Shown: one piece after another, positions 20,122-26,926 of the stretch
How the letters are laid out: each line of letters begins with the position of its first letter
How positions within the stretch are numbered: position 1 is the stretch's first letter
DNA from: an uncultured Prevotellaceae bacterium
Lineage (GTDB): Bacteria > Bacteroidota > Bacteroidia > Bacteroidales > Bacteroidaceae
Direction of reading: 5' to 3'
DNA: 56,036 nucleotides
Assembly (NCBI GenBank): GCA_900317305.1
Contig: ONGG01000031.1
Span: 1-56,036, forward strand
Notes under the pieces: generated by a model
What the model was told of the DNA's origin: nothing
Database searches by the model: none
The model's input: the letters and a program-made list of their open reading frames with translations, nothing else
Made by a program: the position numbers and the translations under genes

Positions 20122-21000
20122 TTAGGCCCTTGGATGGGCGTTTTTATATACTCGCTTGAGTTGCTCGAAGGTGGCATGGGTGTAGATCTCTGTCGTCGAC
20201 AGGCTCTCATGCCCCAGCAACTTTTTCACACTTTCCAGTCCGGCCTCATGGTTGAGCATGGCTGTGGCGAACGTATGCCTGAGCACATGCGGGGAGCGCT
20301 TCCTGAGCGTGGTCACGCGGCTGAGGTGTTTCCACACCTCGTAGCCCACGCGGTTGCGGTTCATGCGCTCGCCCTCCTTGGTGACAAAAAGTGCCTCCGA
20401 CTTGCGTGGCACCTCATTGTCGCGCCGGCGAATATACTCCTGCAGCGCTTCTTTCAGTTCCTCGCCAAAGGGGATGATGCGCTGTTTGTCGCGCTTTCCC
20501 GTGACCCTCAACTCACCGGTGGTGAAGTCGACCATGGTGTCGTCGAGGCCGATGGCTTCGGAAAGTCGTATCCCCGTGGAGTAGAACATTAATAATAATG
20601 TACGTGCGCGAAAGTCCTCAAACCGCTCGCCCCACATTTCGGGCTGTAGCAACTCGTCGATCTCGCTCTCCTTGAGGAATTGGGGCAGGGGCTTGTGCTT
20701 CTTGGGGCCTTTCACCGTCCGGGCCGGGTTGCCGGCTACCAGTCCCGCCATCATGGCGTATTTGTAGAACGACCTCAGGGCACTGAGCCCCCTGTTGACC
20801 GAGGTGGCCGACTGCCGACTGTCCATCATGCACTCCATCCACCCCCTTACCACGTCGCTGTCGACGGTCTCCCAGGAGAGGCTGTCGTCAAGGGTCTTGA
20901 AATACGACTGGAAATGTTCCAGGTCCCTGCCGTATTCCCTTACGGTGAGCTCAGCATAGTTGCGCTCGTGCCGCAGGTATTCAAGGAATCCCTCTATCAT
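20122..21000 (-). CDS. xerC: Tyrosine recombinase XerC
   Basis: A chromosome-dimer-resolution-type site-specific recombinase of 292 residues (ATG at 21000; a TTG two codons upstream is also possible). The N-terminal SAM-like core-binding domain spans about residues 1-85 and the catalytic domain about 105-285. All catalytic residues are visible: R145 in STGIRLSEA, K169 in VTGKRDKQR, H238 and R241 in HVLRHTFA, H264 in LLGHESL and Y273 in EIYTH. It lies between rpsU and hpf, not in a mobile context, so the housekeeping role is likely, though a XerD-like role cannot be excluded. Confidence 0.92.
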   Translation of the reverse strand: MIEGFLEYLRHERNYAELTVREYGRDLEHFQSYFKTLDDSLSWETVDSDVVRGWMECMMDSRQSATSVNRGLSALRSFYKYAMMAGLVAGNPARTVKGPKKHKPLPQFLKESEIDELLQPEMWGERFEDFRARTLLLMFYSTGIRLSEAIGLDDTMVDFTTGELRVTGKRDKQRIIPFGEELKEALQEYIRRRDNEVPRKSEALFVTKEGERMNRNRVGYEVWKHLSRVTTLRKRSPHVLRHTFATAMLNHEAGLESVKKLLGHESLSTTEIYTHATFEQLKRVYKNAHPRA

Positions 21001-21084
21001 TGTCAAAACGTGGCGCTCAGGTTAAATTCGGCAACGAATATACGGAATAAAACTCAAACTACCAAATTTTCCAGGGAAAAAATC

Positions 21085-21276
21085 TTATTCCTCCTGGTTT
21101 CTCAGCTTCTGTACATAGATGGCTTTCTCCATCTTGAGCCTCTTCAGGACAGACGGCTTGTTGAACTGCTGACGTGAGCGGAGTTCCTTAATCACACCTG
21201 TCTTCTCGAATTTTCTCTTGAATTTTTTCAAAGCTCTCTCGATGTTCTCGCCATCTTTTACGGGTACAATAATCAT
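21085..21276 (-). CDS. rpsU: 30S ribosomal protein S21
   Basis: A 63-residue basic protein of the 30S platform that assists mRNA start-site selection. It begins MIIVPVKDGENIERALKKF and continues KRKFEKTGVIKELRSRQQF, as S21 does. I chose the ATG at 21276; the frame is open 54 codons further upstream, but that stretch contains the promoter and is not S21-like. It leads the rpsU-xerC-hpf unit with 84 bp to xerC. Confidence 0.95.
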   Translation of the reverse strand: MIIVPVKDGENIERALKKFKRKFEKTGVIKELRSRQQFNKPSVLKRLKMEKAIYVQKLRNQEE

Positions 21277-21341
21277 GCTTTTTGTCTTTAAATTTTGAAT
21301 GTTAAACAATATGTGATGCCCCAGATTTAGGGACGTGGGTG

Positions 21342-21373
21342 CAAAATTACATCTTATTTTGCTAACTGCCAAA
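21342..21373 (-). promoter_or_regulatory. Promoter of rpsU-xerC-hpf
   Basis: The reverse strand has TTTG (21373-21370), a 20-bp spacer, then TAATTTTG (21349-21342), matching TTTG-N20-TAnnTTTG. It lies 66 bp upstream of the rpsU ATG. The rest of the 21.28-21.81 kb gap holds one palindrome, a short GC-richer patch at 21421-21510 with no recognisable content, and the promoter box at 21734. Confidence 0.7.
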
Positions 21374-21570
21374 TATTTATTCGATTTTCTTTCTCGGTTG
21401 TGCCCTATATTTGTACAGATTGGCAGGTTGCGGCTCACACCGACGCATGCGGCCAGGCCTCTCTTGGCAACTCACCCTCGACGATGAACGATGGATTTCG
21501 AGAAAGGCCTATTAAAAATTGCAAAGTATTTTTACTAACATCTTCCTTGGGTAGTCTATCTTAGAGACAA

Positions 21571-21595
21571 AACTGTAAACTATTGGTTTACAGTT
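21571..21595. repeat. Perfect 10-bp palindrome with 5-base spacer
   Basis: AACTGTAAAC (21571-21580) and GTTTACAGTT (21586-21595) are exact reverse complements around TATTG. No T-run follows on either strand, so an operator or a remnant of a mobile element end is more likely than a terminator. It stands about 140 bp upstream of the promoter box of the small gene at 21809. Confidence 0.6.
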
Positions 21596-21733
21596 GGTAA
21601 ATTGTGACAACTCCATATTATTGCAAATATAAAATTTGCGAAATAGTCTACGATACAGATACAAAATGTTAATATTTTTAAAATACTGACATCGATTAGA
21701 TTACACCCTAATAATAGTACTCTACTATTTAAT

Positions 21734-21741
21734 TATATTTG
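21734..21741 (+). promoter_or_regulatory. Probable promoter -7 box for the small gene at 21809
   Basis: TATATTTG matches the Bacteroidota -7 consensus, 67 bp before the ATG at 21809. No TTTG is seen at 19-20 bp upstream, so the support is the -7 box and its position. Confidence 0.45.
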
Positions 21742-21808
21742 CATATGAAACCACAAAAAACTTGATGAATTCACCTCTTCGAAACTAACAAACAAAATTC
21801 TTATATAT

Positions 21809-22204
21809 ATGAACAACTTAAAAAATTATTCAAAGCCATTAATGATTTCGGAGAAATTCGTGCCGAATAGTTATTGTGTGATTTGTGATCCTAAGACAGA
21901 AGTAAGTTATACGTTGTCAGACCCTTATCCTTCTTGGCAACATTTCGTCTTGGATTATAACGACAATGGCGTATTAGATGAATCAGATTTACCTCACACG
22001 CAAACCACGGATAATAGTAATCCAGCACCAGACCATCTTACAGTTAATGATAGACCGAGTATTTGTTGGCCCTGCGATGGTAAACCTGCTACTATGGATA
22101 ATACGCATGAAGATGTCCCGCTTTGGTATGTTATAAATCTATATAATCATAGCGGTCATGTATATGGCTACCAGAGTATGGTCATTAACTACAACCATTC
22201 TTAG
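21809..22204 (+). CDS. Small protein with shared YSKP-type leader, two CxxC and an EF-hand-like loop
   Basis: A 131-residue protein I cannot assign. Residues 7-27 (Y-S-K-P-x-M-x-x-E-x-F-x-P-x-x-Y-x-x-x-C-D) match the start of the protein at 23397 in register, while the rest does not align well. No hydrophobic signal peptide is visible. Two CxxC pairs are present, C23-C26 and C86-C89 (CWPC), a spacing that could bind metal or form disulfides. Residues 49-60 (DYNDNGVLDESD) fit the 12-residue calcium loop of EF-hands and dockerins: D1, N3, N5, G6, L8, D9, D12. The gene is AT rich with its own promoter box and has no operon partner. Leader plus variable remainder could suggest a precursor peptide or exported family, but no processing or export gene is nearby; this is inference. 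Confidence 0.65.
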   Translation: MNNLKNYSKPLMISEKFVPNSYCVICDPKTEVSYTLSDPYPSWQHFVLDYNDNGVLDESDLPHTQTTDNSNPAPDHLTVNDRPSICWPCDGKPATMDNTHEDVPLWYVINLYNHSGHVYGYQSMVINYNHS

Positions 22205-22698
22205 GTTTTTCCTTATCGCAACACGTCTGCTTCCTGACTAAATATAGCTTAGGTTCCAAAGCATCTCCTTTGTTATGGGTCGTGAGGACAGGCAGCATTT
22301 GACCCAGTATTGGGCATTGTTCCTGTCCCCAAGACCTTTTTCTATGCTCCGGTTTCACCCCTCCGACTCCCCCGTTTGGGTTGGTAACACCCACTTCGCA
22401 TGAGAGGGAAAAGTTACATACCTTGACCTCGGGGGACAGGCTTCGGGCTTCTACGCCCCAATCCCTTCGGGGTATAAAGGGTATGTCATAATGGGTTAGT
22501 GTTCGGTGTAGATTGCTCTCCCCCGGGAACGGGGGAGCAGGGAAGTGATCAAAGCATGCTGCGTCCGCTCGAAGAATGACCCCAAAAGAATACCTCAATA
22601 ACATAAAAAAACAAGCTTTTTTGCACACCCACGCTGCTAGCGGATGCAGCACTGTGTCCCTATAGCGTGGTTGGACATTCTTCATAAGGTATGCCTAA
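22205..22698. other. Non-coding spacer with degenerate short inverted repeats
   Basis: This stretch between the first small gene and the pepP fragment has no gene I can support. It is GC-richer than its surroundings and full of short self-complementary pieces, for example CTCCCCCG/CGGGGGAG around 22519-22535 and CCC-TTC-GGGG near 22460-22475. An open frame of 166 codons on the minus strand (22685-22185) has odd composition and no recognisable domain. It may be a decayed mobile element or an intergenic repeat family. Confidence 0.35.
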
Positions 22699-22716
22699 TT
22701 TGACACATCCACCTAC
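22699..22716 (+). repeat. 18-bp direct repeat, copy 1 (TTTGACACATCCACCTAC)
   Basis: The same 18-mer, with one or a few changes, occurs at 24740-24757 and 24777-24794, just downstream of the intact pepP gene. This copy stands at the same side of the decayed pepP fragment, so it may mark the boundary of the duplicated segment. Confidence 0.5.
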
Positions 22717-22794
22717 ATATTAATAATGTGCATTCTTCTTAATGACGTGCATTCTTATGGGAGGGATGATTAAACGATGCTGGTGAGTCACTAT

Positions 22795-23160
22795 ATACGC
22801 GTAGTGGCTTCTCTGAGCCACAGACGGTGTTTTTCGTCGAGAAGCGGCGAGAGGCGGTTGCGCACCATCGTGTAGTAGTGGTTGAGCCATGTATTCTCAT
22901 CATGGTCGAGCAGACAGAGGTCGGCAGGTCTGAGGTCGATGGGATAGAGCGTGAGCGGCTCGAACTGCAGGAAAGAGCCAAACTCCGTCGTCGTGTAAGG
23001 CGTGACAAGGAGCGTGTTCTATTAATACACTCCGAATACCCCTTCCAAATAGATGCCCAGTTCGTTGGTGACTGTCAAGCCCTCTTGGAGAGGTGTAGGG
23101 TGCCACTCCATACGAATCGGGTGCGGACCTATGTGCACGTTAAGGTAAACCCCACTCCCC
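22795..23160 (-). pseudogene. Decayed duplicate of the 3' end of pepP
   Basis: Base by base, this stretch follows the last 365 or so bases of pepP (24855-25230) at roughly 80% identity, for example the shared GGAAAGAGCCAAACTCCGTC. The match extends about 50 bp past the pepP stop (GCGTGCATTCTT at 24800 and ACGTGCATTCTT at 22745). Small indels (such as TGTTCTATTAATACACTC against TGTTCTCTATACGCACAC) break the frame, and the 5' four fifths of the gene are absent. It therefore cannot make an active aminopeptidase. It probably arose by partial duplication or by recombination with an incoming pepP-linked segment, leaving the small-protein/antitoxin island between the two copies. Confidence 0.8.
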
Positions 23161-23350
23161 TTGACCTTCTCCTACTATTACACTATTTTCTCATCTATCA
23201 TTCTAAGATAGCCTTGCAAAATGATACACTTATAGGTAACACAAGTGTAAGCTTTCTCATTACATTACAAAATGAGGATTTTAAGGTTAAACAATCTTAA
23301 ATAAGGAATTAATGAGCCCAGAATAAACATATAAACCGACAATATTTCTT

Positions 23351-23358
23351 TATTTTTG
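23351..23358 (+). promoter_or_regulatory. Probable promoter -7 box for the small gene at 23397
   Basis: TATTTTTG matches TAnnTTTG and would start transcription near 23365, about 30 bases before the ATG at 23397. A second TATTTTTG at 23387-23394 is too close to that ATG. No -33 TTTG is found at the right distance. The upstream spacer 23161-23350 is AT rich with nothing else recognisable. Confidence 0.4.
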
Positions 23359-23396
23359 CAAACAAAGTGTTTACAATAGACTTAATTATTTTTGTT

Positions 23397-23837
23397 ATGC
23401 GAAATAAGAAATATTCAAAACCTATAATGAATCTTGAGGTATTCACACCACAAGAATACATCAATTCTTGTGATGCTGTAATTACCAATACTTTTGATGG
23501 CTTTAGTTCTTTTCCTCCCAATACACATTTTTATCCAGATACTGGTATTATGGGGTCACTTGATGCTGACGATTATATAGATCATCGTGAAACTTATAAA
23601 AAAAACTGGACAGAAATGGAGGTTAACATTAATGATTTGCTGGTTTATTATTGGGCTGCGGAACAATCCATAGCTCAAGAGATTAGTGCAGACCTTAAAA
23701 ATGGCTATCATAATGTATATGATAGTTATGTCAGTTCTGGCCAGGCGGGTAAAGTTGTAGGATTCCCTAAAAATCCTGGAGGAAATCAAGTTGTTGCAGG
23801 AACGATAAAGGAGGGTAGTTATAAGAATCAGTCATAA
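23397..23837 (+). CDS. Second small protein with the shared YSKP-type leader
   Basis: A 146-residue protein of unknown function, started at the ATG at 23397 because the following residues (MRNKKYSKPIMNLEVFTPQ) line up with the protein at 21809; an earlier in-frame ATG at 23367 would add ten hydrophobic residues but lies at the predicted transcription start. Identical positions with the first protein in the 21-residue block are Y, S, K, P, M, E, F, P, Y, C and D. The remainder is acidic in the middle, then Gly/Asn rich (GFPKNPGGNQVV). DTGIMGSLDADD (about residues 48-59) resembles a degenerate version of the calcium loop of the first protein. Only one cysteine is present. No membrane segment is seen. 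Its gene is isolated, AT rich, and bounded by decayed sequences. Confidence 0.65.
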   Translation: MRNKKYSKPIMNLEVFTPQEYINSCDAVITNTFDGFSSFPPNTHFYPDTGIMGSLDADDYIDHRETYKKNWTEMEVNINDLLVYYWAAEQSIAQEISADLKNGYHNVYDSYVSSGQAGKVVGFPKNPGGNQVVAGTIKEGSYKNQS

Positions 23838-23887
23838 CCGATACCTTGGGTCACGGAGATAGTCACTTGACCCAATCCTTGGCCAAT

Positions 23888-23960
23888 GAACACGAATTCC
23901 ACGAAATCACACGAATGTAAGCACAAAAAGATTCGTGGAAATTCGGGGGATTCGTGTTCG
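23888..23960. repeat. CACGAAT-type imperfect inverted repeat
   Basis: The left part (GAACACGAATTCCACGAAAT...) and the right part (ATTCGTGGAAATTCGGGGGATTCGTGTTC) are imperfect reverse complements about 29 bases long with a 15-base centre. Tandem and inverted CACGAAT motifs of this kind are a common intergenic repeat in Bacteroidota. It could fold into a long hairpin downstream of the second small gene and act as a terminator. Confidence 0.6.
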
Positions 23961-24020
23961 TACTTATTCTTTAGTCTGTCAGCCTATGGGGTCTACGACA
24001 GATCTTGTGCTCGACTTCTT

Positions 24021-24064
24021 CCTAGCCATGAACATCCGTCATCCCAACAAATGGTTACAATGAA
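24021..24064 (+). pseudogene. Remnant copy of the 3' end of the gene at 24349
   Basis: GCCATGAACATCCGTCAT followed by CCCAACAAATGGTTACAATGAAA repeats, with a few changes, the end of the gene at 24349 (24641-24683). Only about 40 bases remain, including the overlap where the next gene would begin (ATGAAA). It shows that this two-gene cassette once existed here in at least two copies. Confidence 0.6.
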
Positions 24065-24088
24065 AATAGGGGCTGAGCATTTGATTTA

Positions 24089-24319
24089 CTACACCCCCTC
24101 AATAGAATAATCTGTAAGAATCTGCTTGATTTCGTTGTCAGAAGGAGAGTTAAGAATAATATAGTCTACTGCCTCTGTATAATCGACATCATCAAAGAAA
24201 CAAAGCTGAGAACGGAATAACTTCTCAGAAAAGAGTTCACTGATAATTTGGGAAGCTGCAGAACAAATCAATAAAAGAAAAAACTTCGTCTTTTTCTTTG
24301 TGTTATCTACGGTTTGCAT
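24089..24319 (-). pseudogene. Possible remnant of an AbiEii/nucleotidyltransferase-type toxin C-terminus
   Basis: The minus frame from the ATG at 24319 gives 76 residues. Its latter half, RSQLCFFDDVDYTEAVDYI and then SDNEIKQILTDYSIEGV, resembles the C-terminus of nucleotidyltransferase-like partners of abortive-infection or type IV toxin-antitoxin pairs (pattern of an L-x-Y/F-F-D/E-D motif then an acidic terminal helix). The catalytic N-terminal domain is absent, and the start overlaps the promoter of the divergent gene at 24349. A broken fragment inverted next to its former partner is the simplest reading. The family resemblance is from memory and is weak. Confidence 0.3.
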
Positions 24320-24327
24320 TATATTTG
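24297..24327 (+). promoter_or_regulatory. Promoter of the gene at 24349
   Basis: TTTG (24297-24300), a 19-bp spacer and TATATTTG (24320-24327) form an exact Bacteroidota promoter, 21 bp before the ATG at 24349. This is the best-matching promoter of the island, so the gene is probably still expressed. Confidence 0.75.
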
Positions 24328-24348
24328 CGGAAAGAAAGAGTGATAGGC

Positions 24349-24681
24349 ATGTTAAAAAAAGAGGTAAAACAAAATCTCCTAGACCAATTGAAGAAAGAGC
24401 ATTGCTTCTGGTCATTCAACGAATCTTCTATGCAGCAAATCCCTGACGATGTGCTGATAGAGAAAGTGTTGGTATATCTCGACCTGCCAGACATTGACAA
24501 GTTGTTCACTATCTTCTCTTTCAAGAAAGTGAAGCGTGTATGGTTGGAACAATTAGTGCCTCAGCAAGATTATTATCATTCCCTTAACCGCTTCCTTGCC
24601 TGGTGGTATTTTGGCATCAAAAATCCCGACACCTATTTGAAGGCCATGAACACCCGTCATCTCAACAAATGGTTACAATGA
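24349..24681 (+). CDS. Putative antitoxin-like protein (DUF6922-type)
   Basis: A 110-residue soluble, mostly helical protein beginning MLKKEVKQNLLDQLKKEH. The pattern FWSFNESSMQQIPDDVLIE, then VLVYLDLPDIDKLFTIF and a final LNRFLAWWYFGIKNPDTYLK, resembles small Bacteroidota proteins (DUF6922-like) encoded just upstream of nucleotidyltransferase-type toxins; this assignment is tentative. Its stop overlaps the ATG of a following frame by 4 bp (ATGA), the arrangement typical of coupled two-gene cassettes, but that following frame is cut after 13 codons. So this may be an orphan antitoxin. The start was chosen 21 bp after a consensus promoter; an upstream extension of 17 codons lies inside that promoter. 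Confidence 0.6.
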   Translation: MLKKEVKQNLLDQLKKEHCFWSFNESSMQQIPDDVLIEKVLVYLDLPDIDKLFTIFSFKKVKRVWLEQLVPQQDYYHSLNRFLAWWYFGIKNPDTYLKAMNTRHLNKWLQ

Positions 24682-24719
24682 AAGGGATTGAGAACTACAT
24701 CAAAGAGTTACTCAAATGA
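24678..24719 (+). pseudogene. Truncated start of the partner gene (13 codons)
   Basis: From the ATG overlapping the stop at 24681 the frame reads MKGIENYIKELLK and then stops at 24717-24719. The coupling suggests it was the 5' end of the cassette's second gene, now lost. The sequence after it (24720-24847) is spacer with two copies of the TTTGACACA repeat. Confidence 0.4.
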
Positions 24720-24739
24720 TGGCAGCATATAGGCGCTGC

Positions 24740-24794
24740 TTTGACACATCCTCCTACAGCGAACACCTGCCCACTTTTTGACACACTCTCCTAC
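24740..24794 (+). repeat. 18-bp direct repeat, copies 2 and 3
   Basis: TTTGACACATCCTCCTAC (24740-24757) and TTTGACACACTCTCCTAC (24777-24794) are near-identical to each other and to the copy at 22699. They lie between the truncated cassette and the pepP stop. Confidence 0.5.
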
Positions 24795-24847
24795 GTACTC
24801 ATGGCGTGCATTCTTTTTTGGGGGTAGGCTTGAACAATGAAATTGCT

Positions 24848-26647
24848 TCACTCTACCTGAGCGGTGGCATTTCTGAGCCACAGCCGATGCTCCTCGTCGA
24901 GCAGTGGCGAGAGGCGTTGGAAGACCATTTGGTGGTAGTGGTTGAGCCAAGCCTTCTCCTCATGATCGAGCAGACTGAGGTCGGCGGGCTTGAGGTCGAT
25001 GGGACAGAGCGTGAGCGGCTCAAACTGCAGGAAAGAGCCAAACTCCGTCGTCGTATAAGGTGTGACGAGGAGTGTGTTCTCTATACGCACACCGAATTTC
25101 CCCTCCATATAGATGCCCGGTTCGTCGGTGACCGTCATGCCCTCCTTGATCGGCGTCGGTTTCCACTCCATACGAATCTGGTGCGGACCTTCGTGCACGT
25201 TGAGGTAAGCCCCCACCCCATGGCCTGTGCCATGGAGGAAGTTGAGTCCCGCTTCCCACAGCGGCGTACGGGCCACCGCGTCGAGCTGCGAGCCACAAGC
25301 CCCCTTGGGGAACTTCAGCATCTGCAGCCGGATATGTCCCTTGAACACCAACGTATAGACCCGCCGTTCCTCCAGGGTGACCGGTCCGAGTGCGATGGTG
25401 CGCGTGATGTCGGTGGTTCCATCAAGATACTGTCCTCCCGAGTCGACGAGCAGCAGTCCCTTGGGCTGCAGGTGGACATCAGACTGTTCGGTAGGCTCAT
25501 AGTGCACGATGGCCCCATGGGCGGCATAGCCCGCGATGGTGTCGAACGAGAGTCCTCGGAAGAGCGGCTGCTCTGCCCTGAAGGCCTCGAGCTGACGCGA
25601 CACCGACAGTTCGGTGAGCGTATCCACCTCTCCCCTTTCCATCATTCCCTCCAACCATTTCAGCCATTTCACCATCGCCACCCCGTCGCGCTCCATCGCC
25701 CGTCGGAAACCGGCAATCTCCACCTCGTTCTTCACCGCCTTCATGACGGGAATGGGCGAAGGAGCCGTCGCCACCTCGCACGCCACCGCCTTCCACAACG
25801 TGTGGTTCACCTCGTGGGGGTCGAGCAGCATCGTGCCATGGGTGATGCCACGCAGACGAGCAGCCACCGCTTCGTAGGGTGCGGTGGACACCCCTATGGC
25901 ATGCAGCGTATCGAGCACCTGCGAGGAAATCTTCTCCGGGGCGACAAAGAGGGTGGCATCCTCTTGCGTAATGAGCAGGTAGGCTACGAACACCGGATTG
26001 CAATGCACGTCGCTGCCCCTGAGGTTGAGCGTCCAGGCGATGTCGTCGAGCGACGTCACGAGCAGGGCATCAGCCCTCTTCTGGCGCAGTTCGGCCCGCA
26101 CCCGCTCCAACTTCGACGAAGCCTCCTCGCCCGCATACTCCAGCGGATGCACCACCACCTTGGCGTCGGGCACCGGTGGCCGGTCGGTCCAGAGTGCATC
26201 GAGCGGGTCGATGTCGGTCACTACCTGGATGTCGCCATATTCCGCCAACTGCCGGGCCAGGTCGTCGACCCCGGCCGCCATGCTCACCATCCCGTCGATG
26301 CCCACGCGCGCCTGTGGCACTCCGGCCAGGCACTCACCCAGCCACTCGGGCACAGAGGGTGTGCCCGCGATGCGCTCTTTCATAAGCACGAACTCCGTGC
26401 CTCGGAGTTGCTCAGCCGCCGCGATGAAATAGCGCGAGTCGGTCCAGAGCGCGGCCCGGTCCATCGTCACCACCGCCGTGCCCGCCGAGCCGTCGAAGCC
26501 CGTGAGCCACTCACGCCCTTTCCAATGGTCGGGCAGATACTCACTGTTGTGAGGGTCGCTACTGGGGATGATGAACGCGTGGAGATGCGCCTCGCACATC
26601 AGTCGGCGAAGGGCAAGAATTCTGTCAGCAATGGTGTTGTCGTGCAT
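24848..26647 (-). CDS. pepP: Xaa-Pro aminopeptidase (M24B family)
   Basis: A cytoplasmic metallopeptidase that removes an N-terminal residue preceding proline. The 599-residue frame (ATG at 26647, beginning MHDNTIADRILALRRLM) has the two creatinase-like N-terminal domains and the C-terminal pita-bread domain. The metal ligands are visible: the two Asp in DGTTDITRT (about residue 410), His in GTGHGVGAYLNVHEG (about 474), Glu in TDEPGIYMEG (about 509) and Glu in RIENTLLV. An upstream extension of 41 codons is possible but not family-like. A partial decayed copy of its 3' end lies at 22795-23160. Upstream is a divergent mdh. Confidence 0.93.
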   Translation of the reverse strand: MHDNTIADRILALRRLMCEAHLHAFIIPSSDPHNSEYLPDHWKGREWLTGFDGSAGTAVVTMDRAALWTDSRYFIAAAEQLRGTEFVLMKERIAGTPSVPEWLGECLAGVPQARVGIDGMVSMAAGVDDLARQLAEYGDIQVVTDIDPLDALWTDRPPVPDAKVVVHPLEYAGEEASSKLERVRAELRQKRADALLVTSLDDIAWTLNLRGSDVHCNPVFVAYLLITQEDATLFVAPEKISSQVLDTLHAIGVSTAPYEAVAARLRGITHGTMLLDPHEVNHTLWKAVACEVATAPSPIPVMKAVKNEVEIAGFRRAMERDGVAMVKWLKWLEGMMERGEVDTLTELSVSRQLEAFRAEQPLFRGLSFDTIAGYAAHGAIVHYEPTEQSDVHLQPKGLLLVDSGGQYLDGTTDITRTIALGPVTLEERRVYTLVFKGHIRLQMLKFPKGACGSQLDAVARTPLWEAGLNFLHGTGHGVGAYLNVHEGPHQIRMEWKPTPIKEGMTVTDEPGIYMEGKFGVRIENTLLVTPYTTTEFGSFLQFEPLTLCPIDLKPADLSLLDHEEKAWLNHYHQMVFQRLSPLLDEEHRLWLRNATAQVE

Positions 26648-26682
26648 AATAGTAGAAATGAAAGAGTAAGGTTTACGAGATG

Positions 26683-26712
26683 CAAACTTACACATTTTTC
26701 CCCGAACCGCCA
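26683..26712 (-). promoter_or_regulatory. Probable promoter of pepP
   Basis: The reverse strand reads TAAGTTTG (26690-26683) with a TTG-containing element 19 bp upstream (near 26710-26712). The -7 box fits the consensus; the -33 element is imperfect. It lies 36 bp before the pepP ATG. Confidence 0.5.
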
Positions 26713-26858
26713 ACCCCCAGCCGCACTTTTCTGGCATGGACGAACCACCATGCCCGCTATGTTCCCTCATCAGCTGACAGTCTGCACTCGCAAATCATCC
26801 GAAAATCCGACAAAGCCAATTTTTAGAACCCACCTAAACAAAAAATGAGGGATTTCTT

Positions 26859-26889
26859 TTTGCAGTTCGCTCAGTTTTGTATAACTTTG
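26859..26889 (+). promoter_or_regulatory. Promoter of mdh
   Basis: TTTG (26859-26862), 19 bp and TAACTTTG (26882-26889) match the Bacteroidota consensus fully, 37 bp before the mdh ATG. Confidence 0.75.
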
Positions 26890-26926
26890 CCGCAGATATA
26901 CACAACATTTAATACTATAAACAATT

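Noticed and set aside
20122-21006. xerC as an integrase of a mobile element at the tRNA cluster
   Set aside because: It lies in the conserved rpsU-xerC-hpf context with no attachment-site duplications or mobile genes beside the tRNAs.
22185-22685. A 166-codon minus-strand frame in the island
   Set aside because: It has odd composition, overlaps the end of the small gene at 21809, and lies in a stretch of short inverted repeats. No domain or promoter supports it.
21809-23837. Firm assignment of the two small proteins as RiPP precursors
   Set aside because: No maturation enzyme, peptidase or transporter is near them, and both are longer than usual precursors. The idea is kept only as a hypothesis.
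24806-26848. A 680-codon plus-strand frame opposite pepP
   Set aside because: His- and Arg-rich shadow of pepP with no recognisable domain; pepP on the other strand has all its metal ligands.
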